A DNA stretch of 64,000 bases from contig OY821517.1 of assembly GCA_963682025.1 (NCBI GenBank), forward strand, positions 300,828,844 through 300,892,843, read 5' to 3'. Shown piece by piece: positions 10,975 through 23,469 of the stretch. Position 1 is the first letter of the stretch, and each line of letters begins with the position of its first letter. Below the pieces are notes generated by a model that saw nothing but the letters and a program-made list of their open reading frames with translations, was not told the DNA's origin and searched no databases. A program made the position numbers and the translations under genes. The stretch is from Cordilura impudica. Its lineage: Eukaryota; Arthropoda; Insecta; Diptera; Scathophagidae.

Positions 10975-13727
10975 TTCACTAAAGATGGCGTTTTGGTACG
11001 TCGCCTAACATAATTTTTTTGTTTATGACTAAGCAAACAACAAAGAATATTCAATGTTATCTACAATGGATCTTTCTAATTGTTGTTATTGCTGTCTGCT
11101 CGTACTTAAAGCGTGATCATGTCTAGTTTTTTATGTAATAAATATTAAGTGCGTACATATATGTACATACGTACGTTGTAATTACAGGGATTGCCTGCAT
11201 TGGTGTAATAAATGCTGTTATTTTGTTAATTGTTATGTTGTTGGTGGCATGGTTGAGAAAGATTTCAGAATATTATCAAACCTAAACCAAATTTTTGTAT
11301 AATTACCGCAATATATGTATTCAAATGTAATGTTCGTCTTTAGATTAAAATTCTAAGGGCTTTGGGCTGTAAAAAGCCTGCTGAATCGGAAATCGATGAT
11401 TCTGAAGCCAGCTTGTCTAGTGGCAGATTTTGAGTTTTTCGCATCTAGATGCAAACATCAGAACATTGCTTAATAAAATAACAAAGATGGGTAAAGTAAT
11501 CATTGTCTAACCGGTTTCAGTTATATTTGTATCGAATAACTAAGAACACGAATGACTAAGAAACGCATAAACAGCATTGTCATAATCATGACGTGTCTGG
11601 TGTTTATCACTCATAGTTACTAATACGGCTAACTATAGGTTGGTAGATATTGTTCTTCTTCCTCGACTGCTTCTACTTATATTTAGCCTTATTCGTCTTT
11701 TTGCTGGCTAAACATTAGGCGATACTGTTGTTGTTGTTTTGTTTTTTTGTGATTGCTGCCGTTGCAGTTCTTACGATTGTGCGCAAAAGAGTACAACTTC
11801 ATGCAACATTATTGCAATATTACTTAAGATTTTAAATCATAGGTAAGTTAGAATGTGTGTATGTCTGTTTGCGATATGCTTCAAATCCAAAAATGCACAT
11901 TATTGCATGTAATTGCAGTAAAGGCCACTATGCAACGGGCCGCAATGCCGGCTATTGCACTTATTTTGTTTCGCAACTAAGACTATAGCGACTTGACAGT
12001 TGTTATTTTATATGTCAAATCTTGGCTACGCTACATTTGCTTAGATTAGTTCTGTAAATACGTAACAAGGGTCCTTGATTTTTCTACCTCCATTAAGATA
12101 ATATATATATATTTTTTTTTTATATTTAAAACGAGTGAAGTCGTTCTAGTTTATTCTCCCCGTTTGTTCAAAAATCACGCCTATTTTTCCTTGAGAGAAA
12201 CTGTCTACAAAATGACAATGTCTGCCATTTTTGCTTACAAAAATCACAAAAGTAGGCAATTCTGTTGAAATTGTGTGCGAGAAACTTTTTGACCATAAGA
12301 AATTCGATTCTCCAAATTAAATAAAATTTATCTCACGACGTTTTAAATGTCAATATGTGTATGGACATAAGTCGTTAATGTTATCCTCAGTAATTTGTTA
12401 TTGAAATTCAGGAACATCGAGCCCATAAATAGAAGTTATAAGTGAAAATGTGAAAATACAGCTTTCACCTCAAAGCTGTAATGTATATACCCTAGAATGA
12501 AGATGAAGCGCCAAAACTAATACACCTCCAAATTGCTTTAAGAGCGGGGTAAGACTAAACATTTCTTTTTTTTCTTTATGTATAACATGTCGAGAGTGTT
12601 GTGTCAAAATTTCAAGTAAATTAGGAGCAAAGCTAACGAAGATACATCGTTTTAAGCTACCTGCCCCCATACGGTATATCGCACATGTTAAAAATTTTAA
12701 ATCGATTTTCTCGGAAATAACATTTTTGAAGTCCGTGGACATCATAACTCAAAATATACTTGACCGATTCTTTTGAAATTTTATACACTATTTCTACACA
12801 TAAATCAACAGGTATTAAGGGAGAGTTTTTTGTTTACCAATTTTCCCACAACTTCTAACAACAAATTCATCGAAATTTTATAGCAAAAGTCACTTCAAAA
12901 TGCTGCCAAAAATTTAAAAAAAGCTCTTCTTGATTACCTAGGGAAATATATCACCTTCTGAAGGTATTTCAATTTTTTTTTTGCTTCGCATGATCCGGTA
13001 ATGAGTTATGATATTCACCGCATAACAACTCTTTTCGACGCACCTCCGTAGATTCGCTGTCACGGGCTTATTTATTAACAGTTTTAGTTGAATTTTTTCA
13101 AAGATGCTTCAAATGTTGTGCTATCATATGCCTTAAAAAAAATCATGAAAGTACGCCTGTTTTTTCGTGGTAAAACCTTATCCCGCCCTTAATGAAAACC
13201 GAGCCACAAAATATATTAAAGGGTATCAAAAATTCGCCTTGGCCAGATCTAACGCATTTAATGGTAGGTACTGTGTTTTTAATGATATTTGTTGTGATTC
13301 CAACAATCGTAAATACTTGTCTTTTCACTAACAGGTCTTCTTAGGTTATACATTATTCGCAATCGGTATGCATATGTTGTTTGTTTCCTGAAATGAAGTA
13401 TTGAAAGCAGCAACAACATAATATTGCATTGCAATTAAGTTCAGAAATTCAATTACAAATTATGTGTGTGTTCATTGTATATTGGCAGTGGCTACTTCTG
13501 CAGCCATCAATGCTGCTGCTGAAGTCTTAATATTTTTATAATACATCGGATCAAACGGGTCACTAATCAATTGTGAATCAAAACAAAACGCAAAGTTTTT
13601 CAATCGAAACTCGCAATAGCAGAGTTGAATGTTAATTGACATTTTGATCATTCACGGTCACGATCGAATAATTTAAATTAAACTCAAATGATATTATGAA
13701 ACTGTGGTTGGCTGACTGGGGGATTTT
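10975..13727. other. non-coding sequence without recognisable features
   Basis: No open frame resembling a known protein, no terminal repeats and no RNA gene that I can support. Open frames at 12,470-12,745 and 13,143-13,328 (minus) have no domain, start from arbitrary codons and look like chance. The segment could be intronic or intergenic unique DNA. Confidence 0.4.
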
Positions 13728-16700
13728 TAATTTTATATTTTAAAATTTTTATTTCTAATATTTAATTTTTAATTTTTAATTTTTAATTTTTAATTTTTAA
13801 TTTTTAATTTTTAATTTTTAATTTTTAATTTTTAATTTTTAATTTTTAATTTTTAATTTTTAATTTTTAATTTTTAATTTTTAATTTTTAATTTTTAATT
13901 TTTAATTTTTAATTTTTAATTTTTAATTTTTAATTTTTAATTTTTAATTTTTAATTTTTAATTTTTAATTTTTAATTTTTAATTTTTAATTTTTAATTTT
14001 TAATTTTTAATTTTTAATTTTTAATTTTTAATTTTTAATTTTTAATTTTTAATTTTTAATTTTTAATTTTTAATTTTTAATTTTTAATTTTTAATTTTTA
14101 ATTTTTAATTTTTAATTTTTAATTTTTAATTTTTAATTTTTAATTTTTAATTTTTAATTTTTAATTTTTAATTTTTAATTTTTAATTTTTAATTTTTATT
14201 TTTTAATTTTTAATTTTTAATTTTTAATTTTTAATTTTTAATTTTTATTTTTTAATTTTTAATTTTTAATTTTTAATTTTTAATTTTTAATTTTTAATTT
14301 TTAATTTTTAATTTTTAGTTTTAAATTTTTATTTTTTAATGTTTAATTTGAAATTCTTAATTTTTCATTTTTAATTTTTAATTTTTAATTTTTAATTTTT
14401 AATTTTTAATTTTTAATTTTTAAATTTTAATTTTTAATTTTTGATTTTTAATTTTTAATTTTTAATTTTTAATTTTTAATTTTTAATTTTTAATTTTTAA
14501 TTTTTAATTTTTAATTTTTAATTTTTAATTTTTAATTTTTAATTTTTAATTTTTAATTTTTAATTTTTAGTTTTTAATTTTTAATTTTTAATGTTTAATT
14601 TGAAATTCTTAATTTTTAATTTTTAATTTTTAATTTTTAATTTTTAATTTTTAATTTTTAATTTTTAATTTTTAATTTTTAATTTTTAATTTTTAATTTT
14701 TAATTTTTAATTTTTAATTTTTAATTTTTAATTTTTAATGTTTAATTTGAAATTTTTAATTTTTAATTTTTAATTTTTAATTTTTAATTTTTAATTTTTA
14801 ATTTTTAATTTTTAATTTTTAATTTTTAATTTTTAATTTTTAATTTTTAATTTTTAATTTTTAATTTTTAATTTTTAATTTTTAATATTTAATTTTTAAT
14901 TTTTAATTTTTAATTTTTAATTTTTAATTTTTAATTTTTAATTTTTAATTTTTAATTTTTAATTTTTAATTTTTAATTTTTAATTTTTAATTTTTAATTT
15001 TTAATTTTTAATTTTTAATTTTTAATTTTTAATTTTTAATTTTTAATTTTTAATTTTTAATTTTTAATTTTTAATTTTTAATTTTTAATTTTTAATTTTT
15101 AGTTTTTAATTTTTAATTTTTAATTTTTAATTTTTAATTTTTAATTTTTAGTTTTTAATTTTTAGTTTTTAATTTTTAATTTTTAATTTTTAATTTTTAA
15201 TTTTTAATTTTTAATTTTTAATTTTTAATTTTTAATTTTTAATTTTTAGTTTTTAATTTTTAATTTTTATTGTTTAATTTGAAATTCTTAATTTTTAATT
15301 TTTAATTTTTAATTTTTAATTTTTAATTTTTAATTTTTAATTTTTAATTTTTAATTTTTAATTTTTAATTTTTAATTTTTAATTTTTAATTTTTAATTTT
15401 TAATTTTTAATTTTTAATTTTTAATTTTTAATTTTTAATTTTTAATTTTTAATTTTTAATTTTTAATTTTTAATTTTTAATTTTTAATTTTTAGTTTTAA
15501 ATTTTTATTTTTTAATGTTTAATTTGAAATTCTTAATTTTTCATTTTTAATTTTTAATTTTAATTTTTAATTTTTAATTTTTAATTTTTAATTTTTAATT
15601 TTTAATTTTTAATTTTTAATTTTTAATTTTTAATTTTTAATTTTTAATTTTTAATTTTTAATTTTTAATTTTTAATTTTTAATTTTTAATTTTTAATTTT
15701 TAATTTTTAATTTTTAATTTTTAATTTTTAATTTTTAATTTTTAATTTTTAATTTTTAATTTTTAATTTTTAATTTTTAATTTTTAATTTTTAATTTTTA
15801 ATTTTTAATTTTTAATTTTTAATTTTTAATTTTTAATTTTTAATTTTTAATTTTTAATTTTTAATTTTTAATTTTTAATTTTTAATTTTTAATTTTTAAT
15901 TTTTAATTTTTAATTTTTAATTTTTAATTTTTAATTTTTAATTTTTAATTTTTAATTTTTAATTTTTAATTTTTAATTTTTAATTTTTAATTTTTAATTT
16001 TTAATTTCTAGTTTTTAATTTTTAATTTTTAATGTTTAATTTGAAATTCTTAATTTTTAATTTTTAATTTTTAATTTTTAATTTTTAATTTTTAATTTTT
16101 AATTTTTAATTTTTAATTTTTAATTTTTAATTTTTAATTTTTAATTTTTAATTTTTAATTTTTAATTTTTTATTTTTAATTTTTAATTTTTAATTTTTAA
16201 TTTTTAATTTTTAATTTTTAATTTTTAATTTTTAATTTTTAATTTTTAATTTTTAATTTTTAATTTTTAATTTTTAATTTTTAATTTTTAATTTTTAATT
16301 TTTAATTTTTAATTTTTAATTTTTAATTTTTAATTTTTAATTTTTAATTTTTAATTTTTAATTTTTAATTTTTAATTTTTAATTTTTAATTTTTAATTTT
16401 TAATTTTTAATTTTTAATTTTTAATTTTTAATTTTTAATTTTTAATTTTTAATTTTTAATGTTTAATTTGAAATTTTTAATTTTTAATTTTTAATTTTTA
16501 ATTTTTAATTTTTAATTTTTAATTTTTAATTTTTAATTTTTAATTTTTAATTTTTAATTTTTAATTTTTAATTTTTAATTTTTAATTTTTAATTTTAAAG
16601 TTTTTGTTGATATTCCTGCTTATGGTCAATAAAAACGCTCAATGATTTTGAGTTATTTGGTATCTATTTATTTCAATATTTCGATCCTCTTTGAGGATCA

Positions 16701-17635
16701 TCATCAGGAACTGATGTCAAAATTGACATTTAATTTTTAATTTTTAATTTTTAATTTTTAATTTTTAATTTTTAATTTTTAATTTTTAATTTTTAATTTT
16801 TAATTTTTAATTTTTAATTTTTACTTTTTAGTTTTTAATTTTTAATTTTTAATTTTTAATTTTTAATTTTTAATTTTTAATTTTTAATTTTTAATTTTTA
16901 ATTTTTAATTTTTAATTTTTAATTTTTAATTTTTAATTTTTAATTTTTAATTTTTAATTTTTAATTTTTAATTTTTAATTTTTAATTTTTAATTTTTAAT
17001 TTTTAATTTTTAATTTTTAATTTTTAATTTTTAATTTTTAATTTTTAATTTTTAATTTTTAGTTTTTAATTTTTAATTTTTAATTTTTAATTTTTAGTTT
17101 TTAATTTTTAATTTTTATTGTTTAATTTGAAATTCTTAATTTTTAATTTTTAATTTTTAATTTTTAATTTTTAATTTTTAATTTTTAATTTTTAATTTTT
17201 AATTTTTAATTTTTAATTTTTAATTTTTAATTTTTAATTTTTAATTTTTAATTTTTAATTTTTAATTTTTAATTTTTAATTTTTAATTTTTAAATTTTAA
17301 TTTTTAATTTTTAATTTTTAATTTTTAATTTTTAATTTTTAATTTTTAATTTTTAATTTTTAGTTTTTAATTTTTAAGTTTTAAGTTTTATGTTTTAATT
17401 TTTAATATTTAATTTTTAATTTTTAATTTTTAATTTTTAATTTTTAATTTTTAATTTTTAATTTTAAATTTTAAATTTTTAATTTTTAATTTTTAATTTT
17501 GAATTTTTAGTTTTTAATTTTTAAGTTTTAAGTTTTATGTTTTAATTTTTAATATTTAATTTTTAATTTTTAATATTTAATCTTTAAATTTAAATTTTTA
17601 ATTTAAAAATTGTTATTTTTAATTTTTAGTTTTTC
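13728..17635 (+). repeat. AATTTTT heptanucleotide satellite (about 3.9 kb)
   Basis: Nearly uninterrupted tandem copies of the 7-base unit AATTTTT. Rare variant units act as landmarks: AATGTTTAATTTGAAATTC at 14,338 (A, with a TTCAT variant downstream), 14,590 (B), a GAAATTTTT form at 14,737 (C), and an ATTG form at 15,269 (D). The same four appear in the same order at 15,514, 16,031, 16,458 and 17,117. A different variant block beginning AAGTTTTAAGTTTTATG at 17,376 recurs at 17,523, exactly 147 bases (21 units) later. A non-satellite insertion lies at 16,597-16,730. Assembly length of such an array may be unreliable. Confidence 0.95.
16597..16730 (-). mobile_element. insertion in the satellite with a hammerhead-like motif
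   Basis: A 134-base unrelated segment interrupts the satellite. On the minus strand it contains CTGATGA (16,707-16,701), one extra T, a 7-bp stem GATCCTC-AAA-GAGGATC (16,699-16,683) and then GAAA (16,682-16,679), the order of hammerhead ribozyme core elements with stem II. An adjacent hairpin has arms ATGTCAA and TTGACAT around 16,714-16,729. Penelope-like retroelements are known to carry hammerhead motifs of this look, so a Penelope-like fragment is a reasonable guess. The extra T beside stem II and the lack of a convincing stem I argue against activity. Confidence 0.4.
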
Positions 17636-17637
17636 GT

Positions 17638-17735
17638 CAATTACATTAGGTCAATGCAATGTACATTGTACTAATCCTGTATTATAATTATAATATTTAA
17701 TTTCCTGTTGTACTTAATAAAATAAATAAATAAAC
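17638..17735 (+). mobile_element. LINE 3' end, same family as 1,879-4,030
   Basis: The sequence TGTACTAATCCTGTA, the TATAATTATAA-type block, CCTGTTGTACTTAATAAA and the AATAAATAAATAAA tail match 3,930-4,010 of the first LINE. Only the last 100 bases exist; upstream of it lies the satellite, not LINE coding sequence. Confidence 0.7.
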
Positions 17736-17739
17736 ATTG

Positions 17740-19094
17740 TTGTTTTTTTTTTACTTATTTCCTTGTTTGCTAACGGCTGACAATTATACAGTTTTGTTAA
17801 AAATATTTTATTAATGACATTATTTTCTTGCTTCTTTTCAGGTAAGCTAAAGTTTGTTAAAATTCTTATGTAAGTATTAAAATTCCAACAAACAATTAAA
17901 AAATGTTTACTATCAGAATTAACTAATTAACACGTATTTTAAGTGGCAGTACTGCTTTTAAATTAAAAAAAAATATAAATTTTGTACGACATTTTTAAAT
18001 TTGGGTCTTACACATAGTTTCAAGACTCTATCTTAGAATTGCAAAACTGTAATACATTGTACTTACTTTGTATGGGACGTACCAACCACATTGGTGCGAT
18101 ACCGCTCACTTTTGGTTCGACTACTTATATCAATAACTAATCACATAACGTTTAAAGGCTCTTGCTATAATAATAGAGCAAATATAAGCATTTGTCCCTT
18201 TTTTGAATTACGAACTATCACAAAATTTCAACACTTGGATGTATGTTATTAATTAAGCACCTAAGATATTTTACTTTGTACTGGAGGTGCAAGGCCCATT
18301 GGTGTGATCCCCTATATTTTTTTTTTTTTTTTGTCAAATTAATAACTTAATAAGCTATAGAAGACTCAAAGCTCTCAGTACCATAACTTAACTTGCTGAT
18401 TTATATTCTGATTTATTTTCTAATTTATAAATAAATTAAATGTCTGTAATATAAAGCTGAACAACATTAACACCACTTTATTATTAACTCATTTTCTTAT
18501 TCAAAAAGTGGAGTTAATATATTTAGCAAGAGGGGCATCCATATGATGATTTCTAATTACTTTGAGTAGTAGTTGACATGCCCACTATTTAGCTCAAGCC
18601 CATACTTGATTTGACTACTAACATTGTATGGGAGGTGCCACGCCTACTGCTCCAATCCTGCCTAATTTTGGTACGACTACTAGTATTTATAACCAGTAAA
18701 CTCGTTACTCTGCTTTTATACTACTACAGGTATGTGAGCCATCTTTAAGTAACTTAAATCATTATAAAATCTTTGTCCATGGCTTTATCGATAACAGTGC
18801 TTTACCTGTCATGAATACGTTTAATGTGTTGTAACAATAGAATTACTTCTGTTCTTTTCTTTACAGAAAATTCTCTCCTTCACAACAAATTTAGATTAAG
18901 CGATTTAACATGTTTCATATAATGATTTCTGACATCCCTGGTGAGGACGCAAATTTATGAAAACAATAAGCGAAATATTAATAAACGCATATAGGTTCTA
19001 AGAATTGGTGACTAGGACAAATTATTTTGCACTATTTTTTCTATTACTTAATAATTTATTAAGAAGTAAACAAGTACGAAAGTCATGGTGAGTA
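17740..19094. other. non-coding region with three degenerate repeat units
   Basis: Segments starting near 18,075, 18,275 and 18,625 share a motif like TTGTATGGGAGGTGCCA, then GCCCATTGGTGCGATCC and, in two of them, TTTGGTACGACTACT. They look like diverged direct copies of one interspersed unit. Nothing coding is visible. Confidence 0.45.
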
Positions 19095-19600
19095 GGGATA
19101 CCGACTATACCATAACCTATATCAGGCGTTTCGGGAAAGTATCTTCTCTCCAAATTAGCTTAATTTATAGTTGGTTATAGAAAATAAACAAACCGAATTT
19201 AATTGACATTTTTATGAATTTGTGTCCTTCAGATATGATCATATCATATCGGAGCAAATTTTGTATAATTACTATGACTAAAAATTATCAGAAGTTTATT
19301 CTCTGATTGGTGGGTGTAGCAAATACACATATACAATATTTGACCAAAATAAAACTGATCATCTGGATCATGGGTCAATTTAAGCCGATCCCATGGCGGC
19401 TTGCTTCTTTGGCCAACAAATACAAATATACGGAATTTCATCGAAATATATTTATATTTGCGATCCGTACTTTGATTAGAAGTTTTACATGTACACATAG
19501 ACAGACAGACAGGGTGACGGACTTCGGTAAATTGGCTGAGAAAGAGATTCTCAATCGATCGATATAATAAAAGGTAATTTTAGGTCAAGTATTTTTAGTA
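19095..19600 (+). repeat. repeat family A, diverged copy
   Basis: Recognised by order of landmarks shared with the better copies: GGATACCGACTATACCATAACC at the start, GAAAATAAACAAACC, CATATCGG, the GACAGACAGACAGGGTGACGG module near 19,500, and TATAATAAAAGGTAATTTTAGG before the end. It has lost the perfect 24-bp palindrome found in other copies, so it is an old copy. Confidence 0.65.
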
Positions 19601-20324
19601 GTTATAAACATCAGCCATTTCTAAATAATTGACGCTTTTGTATTGCTTTCCTTTTGCATAAAGAGTTTTTACCAATATTCGCCACACAATTTCAAAGGTG
19701 TTCAAGTCCGTGCTTCTATTAGGGCAGGCTAAAATTGGTATTGAAAAAATCAAAAAAGGTTTCTGTGAAGTTGGAGAAATGGATATTTGTTTTATCCTGT
19801 TGGAATGACAGAATTGTCTATATATTTTTCACCGTACAATTGCCAAACATATCCGCCAATATGTTTGACTAAGTTTTTGAATTTATTTTCGATGAAATTA
19901 ATCGATTTGTCGCTTAGTTACTTTCGTGTTTATTTCTTTTTTACATCATCCACACCATTATGCAGAGAGGTTTATATCTGTTTGGCCTTCACCATAAAGA
20001 ATATATATTACTGAGCCTTGTAACAACTCGAGTCGATTTAGCGATGATCGTCCGTTCTGCTGTCTGTCTGTTAAAATCATGCTCATTCATACCTGGGTAT
20101 ACATAGGACAATACTGTGGTTTTCTAGAATAACCGCGTATTTCACAAAATCAAAATGTTCATAAAACGTTATATTTGAAATTGTGGGCTCGAAATACAGT
20201 TTTTAGGACTTTTTATTTAACAGTCCTGTAGATATGGGCAATAAATACTTATGTAAATTACACTCAAAATGTGTGCAGAAAAACAACTTATGTCGACAAA
20301 TATCGTTTTCTTTGAAAAAGAAAA
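19601..20324. other. non-coding spacer with a decayed GACGGAC-type module
   Basis: No gene recognised. At about 20,030-20,095 the minus strand carries a degenerate form of the CAGACGGACATCGCTAAATC module of repeats A and B. The open frame at 19,787-20,014 has no identifiable domain. Confidence 0.4.
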
Positions 20325-20590
20325 CTACCAGTGCAACTACACATTTAGATATGGAAAGTGAGTATATATTTTTTTTCTTTCTTTCTTTCAAGCTAAATTA
20401 GCCTCAAAAGCCGTGCGCTGGACCAGAAAAGCTCTATCACATTTTTTTAAATAGTTTTAGCTAATATCTTCTAGTTTACGCAGCTTTTGAGACTAATTTA
20501 GCTTGAAAGAAAGAAAGAAAAAAAAAATATGTATGTATATATGTACTCACTTCCCATCTTTAAGATGCAACGCTGCACCAAAATTGCTCT
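20325..20590. repeat. long inverted repeat / foldback element
   Basis: Left arm about 20,325-20,420 and right arm about 20,480-20,590 are imperfect reverse complements. The best paired core is CTTTCTTTCTTTCAAGCTAA on the left against its complement at about 20,498-20,520, extended outward by GTGAGTA...TTTTTT and inward by TTAG.CTCAAAAGC. The loop is about 60 bases. A foldback MITE or a decayed head-to-head duplication would both explain it. If transcribed it would form a long hairpin. Confidence 0.7.
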
Positions 20591-21045
20591 ACGGAAATTT
20601 TATTAATATTTTTACCGAAATGTACTCTGTATTACGCTACTTTTGGCGTCAATTTTTTGAAAATCAAAAATATTTTTTTTTTTCAAAATGCACTAGGATT
20701 GCAATCTTTAGGATCCGGTAGCCATCTGGTTTTTTGTTCAAAATTTTTTTTTTGCTATTTTTCCAGTAAAAGAGTCCTAAGTCCCCATCATTTGGGGTGC
20801 AAGCTAAAAAAAAATAATTCGGCACACGCTAATATGTATGTATGTGAGTTTGAGAACCATCCTTATGTAAGTCCCCATATAAAACCACTGTAAATTGTCA
20901 TGCCGTTAACTTGCCTAGCAATTAATAATTATGAAATCACTAATCATCAGATACTAAATGGTTGCAAATATGAAAAAAAAGTATTCGTAACAGTTTTAAT
21001 AACGTACCCTTAATTGGTACGTAATATTGAGCTTAAGATTTAGGT
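20591..21045. other. non-coding spacer
   Basis: AT-rich with long T runs; overlapping open frames on the plus strand (20,503-20,893) are low-complexity and carry no domain. Nothing identifiable. Confidence 0.4.
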
Positions 21046-21100
21046 GAAAGGTATCAAAGATCCGGCACAGCGGAATTTCACGCTCTTACTTTTTATCATT
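21046..21100 (-). repeat. repeat-B 5' hairpin fragment
   Basis: The minus strand reads AGTAAGAGCGTGAAATTCCG, then CTGTGCCGGATCTTTGATACC, closely matching the head of repeat B at 42,338. Only this head is present. Confidence 0.65.
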
Positions 21101-21255
21101 CGTATATGGAGAAATAATTTGTCCCTTGCTATAATAATAACATTATAATTATACATATTAAGTAGTATATATGGGTAGATAGCTTTCCAAAAAGTACATA
21201 TCTTGAAGGGGAAAAATATATTTTTTCCAAACAAGTCAATAAATGTATCAAACTG

Positions 21256-22540
21256 ATGGTTTTGGATGAAAACATAACTACCTCAGAAATTTACGAAGTA
21301 TTTGCAAAGGCCAAACCGGATAAGGTACTAGCAGAAGATAGAATTCCATATGAATTTCTTAAAAACTCACCGTGTGAATGTACTCATGATCTAGGTAATG
21401 CGTATAACACTTTATTCAAAAATATGCAAGTCGATAAATCATTTGTTACCAGTGTTATATTTCCATATATAATAAAAAGGGGGTTATATAAAAGAATCAA
21501 GTAACTACAGAGGCATATCCTTTGTGAATGTTATTGCTAAAATGTTGATGGGTGTTCTAACGGAGAGTATATAAAATACATATTCTTCAGTTTCGAATGG
21601 AATAGAATTATCGGAAAAATTCGAGACCATATCAGGAATAAAACAAAGTTACTTGTTGATCCCACTACTCTTTTTCTTCTATATAAATTATCTGAATGAA
21701 GAGCTACGTGGTGGTTTATATGTTGGAAATTTGAACATAAGGATACTGTTATATCCCGATGATATTGTGGTAATAGCTGATGATGTTAAAGTGCTACAGA
21801 AGATGATTAACAATGTAGAAAACTATTGCAGTTACTGGAATCTGCAAATAAATTTATTAAATGCAAAGATTATGGTGTTCAAAAATGGTGGAAGAGATGC
21901 TAAAAACGACAAATGAACTCACGGCGGAAATGAAATTGAAAGTAAATGACTACAATTATAATGGTATCAAAATCGCACCAAAATGTGTATTTACAAAGCA
22001 TGTTCACATGACATGGAGTTACTTTTTAAGCAAAAATTAAACATCTTTTCAATCGAGAATTAATTTTTTTAATGCCGTGTGTCATTCCATCTAATCAAAT
22101 GGCGCACAAATCGGGGGTCATTCATATTTCGAAGAAATTTTTTTTTTTTAAAAGAATATTAAAGTTTAGTAATTTTAATTTAATATACACCAAACTACGG
22201 TCTTATCTTAGAGTCGGGTATGGAAAATGGTCTTCTTTTTATGCTGAATTTACATTTAAAATATATTTAACGCACTAGATTTGAGTATTCAGAGGCAAGA
22301 CCGTCACACCTATTAAGTTTATTAGCCGTGGAGAACAATATTACTTGGCCGAAGCGCCTGAATACCTTAAGTCTGGAATATGGTATGTATTGGTCGCAAA
22401 ATATGACTGTAAATGAGTGGAACACCGATCAATCCACGCTTATTCATTGTTGAAAAGCAAAACATCATCGGATGAGAATTGAAAAAGTAAATCGATATGA
22501 AAGTTTTTATAAATGCTTAGATCTTTTTATGGAAAGTTTT
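21256..22540 (+). pseudogene. degenerate LINE reverse transcriptase (second type)
   Basis: Fragments of a LINE ORF2 in several frames: a pre-fingers part (21,256-21,504), SSNYRGISFVNVIAKML (about 21,500-21,560), a palm part (21,653-21,916) with PLLFFFYINYL and YPDDIVVIADDVKVLQKMI, where the usual YADD is YPDD, followed by NYCSYWNLQINLL. Weak C-terminal similarity continues to about 22,540 (EWNTDQSTLIH; KAKHHRMRIEKVNRYESFYK). Stops and frameshifts abound. It is a different LINE lineage from the one at 1,879. An old relic. Confidence 0.75.
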
Positions 22541-22552
22541 TATTTTCAAAAC

Positions 22553-23240
22553 AAGTAGAAAAATTATAATCGATCTAGACCGACTATACGATACCCTATA
22601 CCATGCGTTTAGAGACCCTACCTCCTTTGCCCAACCAATTAGATTTAGAGAATAATTATAAACCAAACTTGAGTGTCATTGTTATTATTTTTGTTTGCCT
22701 TCGGATATGAAAAACTTCATATCGGATGCTATATTAATATGGGTACTAGATCAAAGAATGGACTGATCTCGATCATATTTTTATTTTTTGCAAAAACATA
22801 TACAAACCAAATTTGAGAAAAAATATTTTTTTTTTAAAAGATTTAAGTGGGGATGGGGACTTAGCTTCATATGGGGGCTAGGACTAAGAATGGTCCAATA
22901 GGGTTTATTTTTCGACTACTGATTAACGGATGTAGTAAAAATACACAAACCCAATTTGTCCGAGATCTATATGATAATTTTGATATTATGTCAATTTAGG
23001 TCGATCTCATAGGGGTCATTTGTATGGGGACTATGTCTGAACATGAACCGATTTTGACCAATTTCAATAGCGTCTGACCTACGGCCGATTAAATCATATG
23101 TACCAAATTTCATCAAAATATATTCATACTTGCGACCTGTAGTTTGATTGCAAAGTTAACATGGACACACAGACGGAAGGACAGTTACAAACATCAGCAC
23201 AAAGTCATTATACCCTGACCACATAGTGGTATAGGGTGTA
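22553..23240 (+). repeat. repeat family A copy
   Basis: Begins ACAAGTAGAAAAATTATAAT, a mutated form of the palindromic head, then GACCGACTATACGATACCC and ends CACATAGTGGTATAGGGTGTAAT. The internal GGACACACAGACGGAAGGAC module is at about 23,160. Full-length at about 690 bases. The GACGG tract is shorter than in the copies at 33,896 and 39,719. Confidence 0.85.
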
Positions 23241-23469
23241 ATAATAATCAAGTAAATATAATGTGAATTTTCAAAGCGCGTTGTGATCTAATAACACTAA
23301 CCAACAAGGTTTTGGACTGGAGTAATCAAATATCTACCCTAGGATAATTTGGTGGGCTGAATTCGAATCTGTAATTAATTTTTCTCTATCACGTCAGGTT
23401 TTCGAAATACGAAAAAAAATGTTTTATTCGTTTTTTACATAAAAAAATAAAAAAAATCATCATAAAATC

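Noticed and set aside
12470..12745. 91-codon minus-strand open frame
   Set aside because: No domain, no credible start context and no repeat relation; length is compatible with chance.
16679..16730. Active hammerhead ribozyme
   Set aside because: An extra base next to stem II and no complementary stem I around the core; reported only as a hammerhead-like motif.
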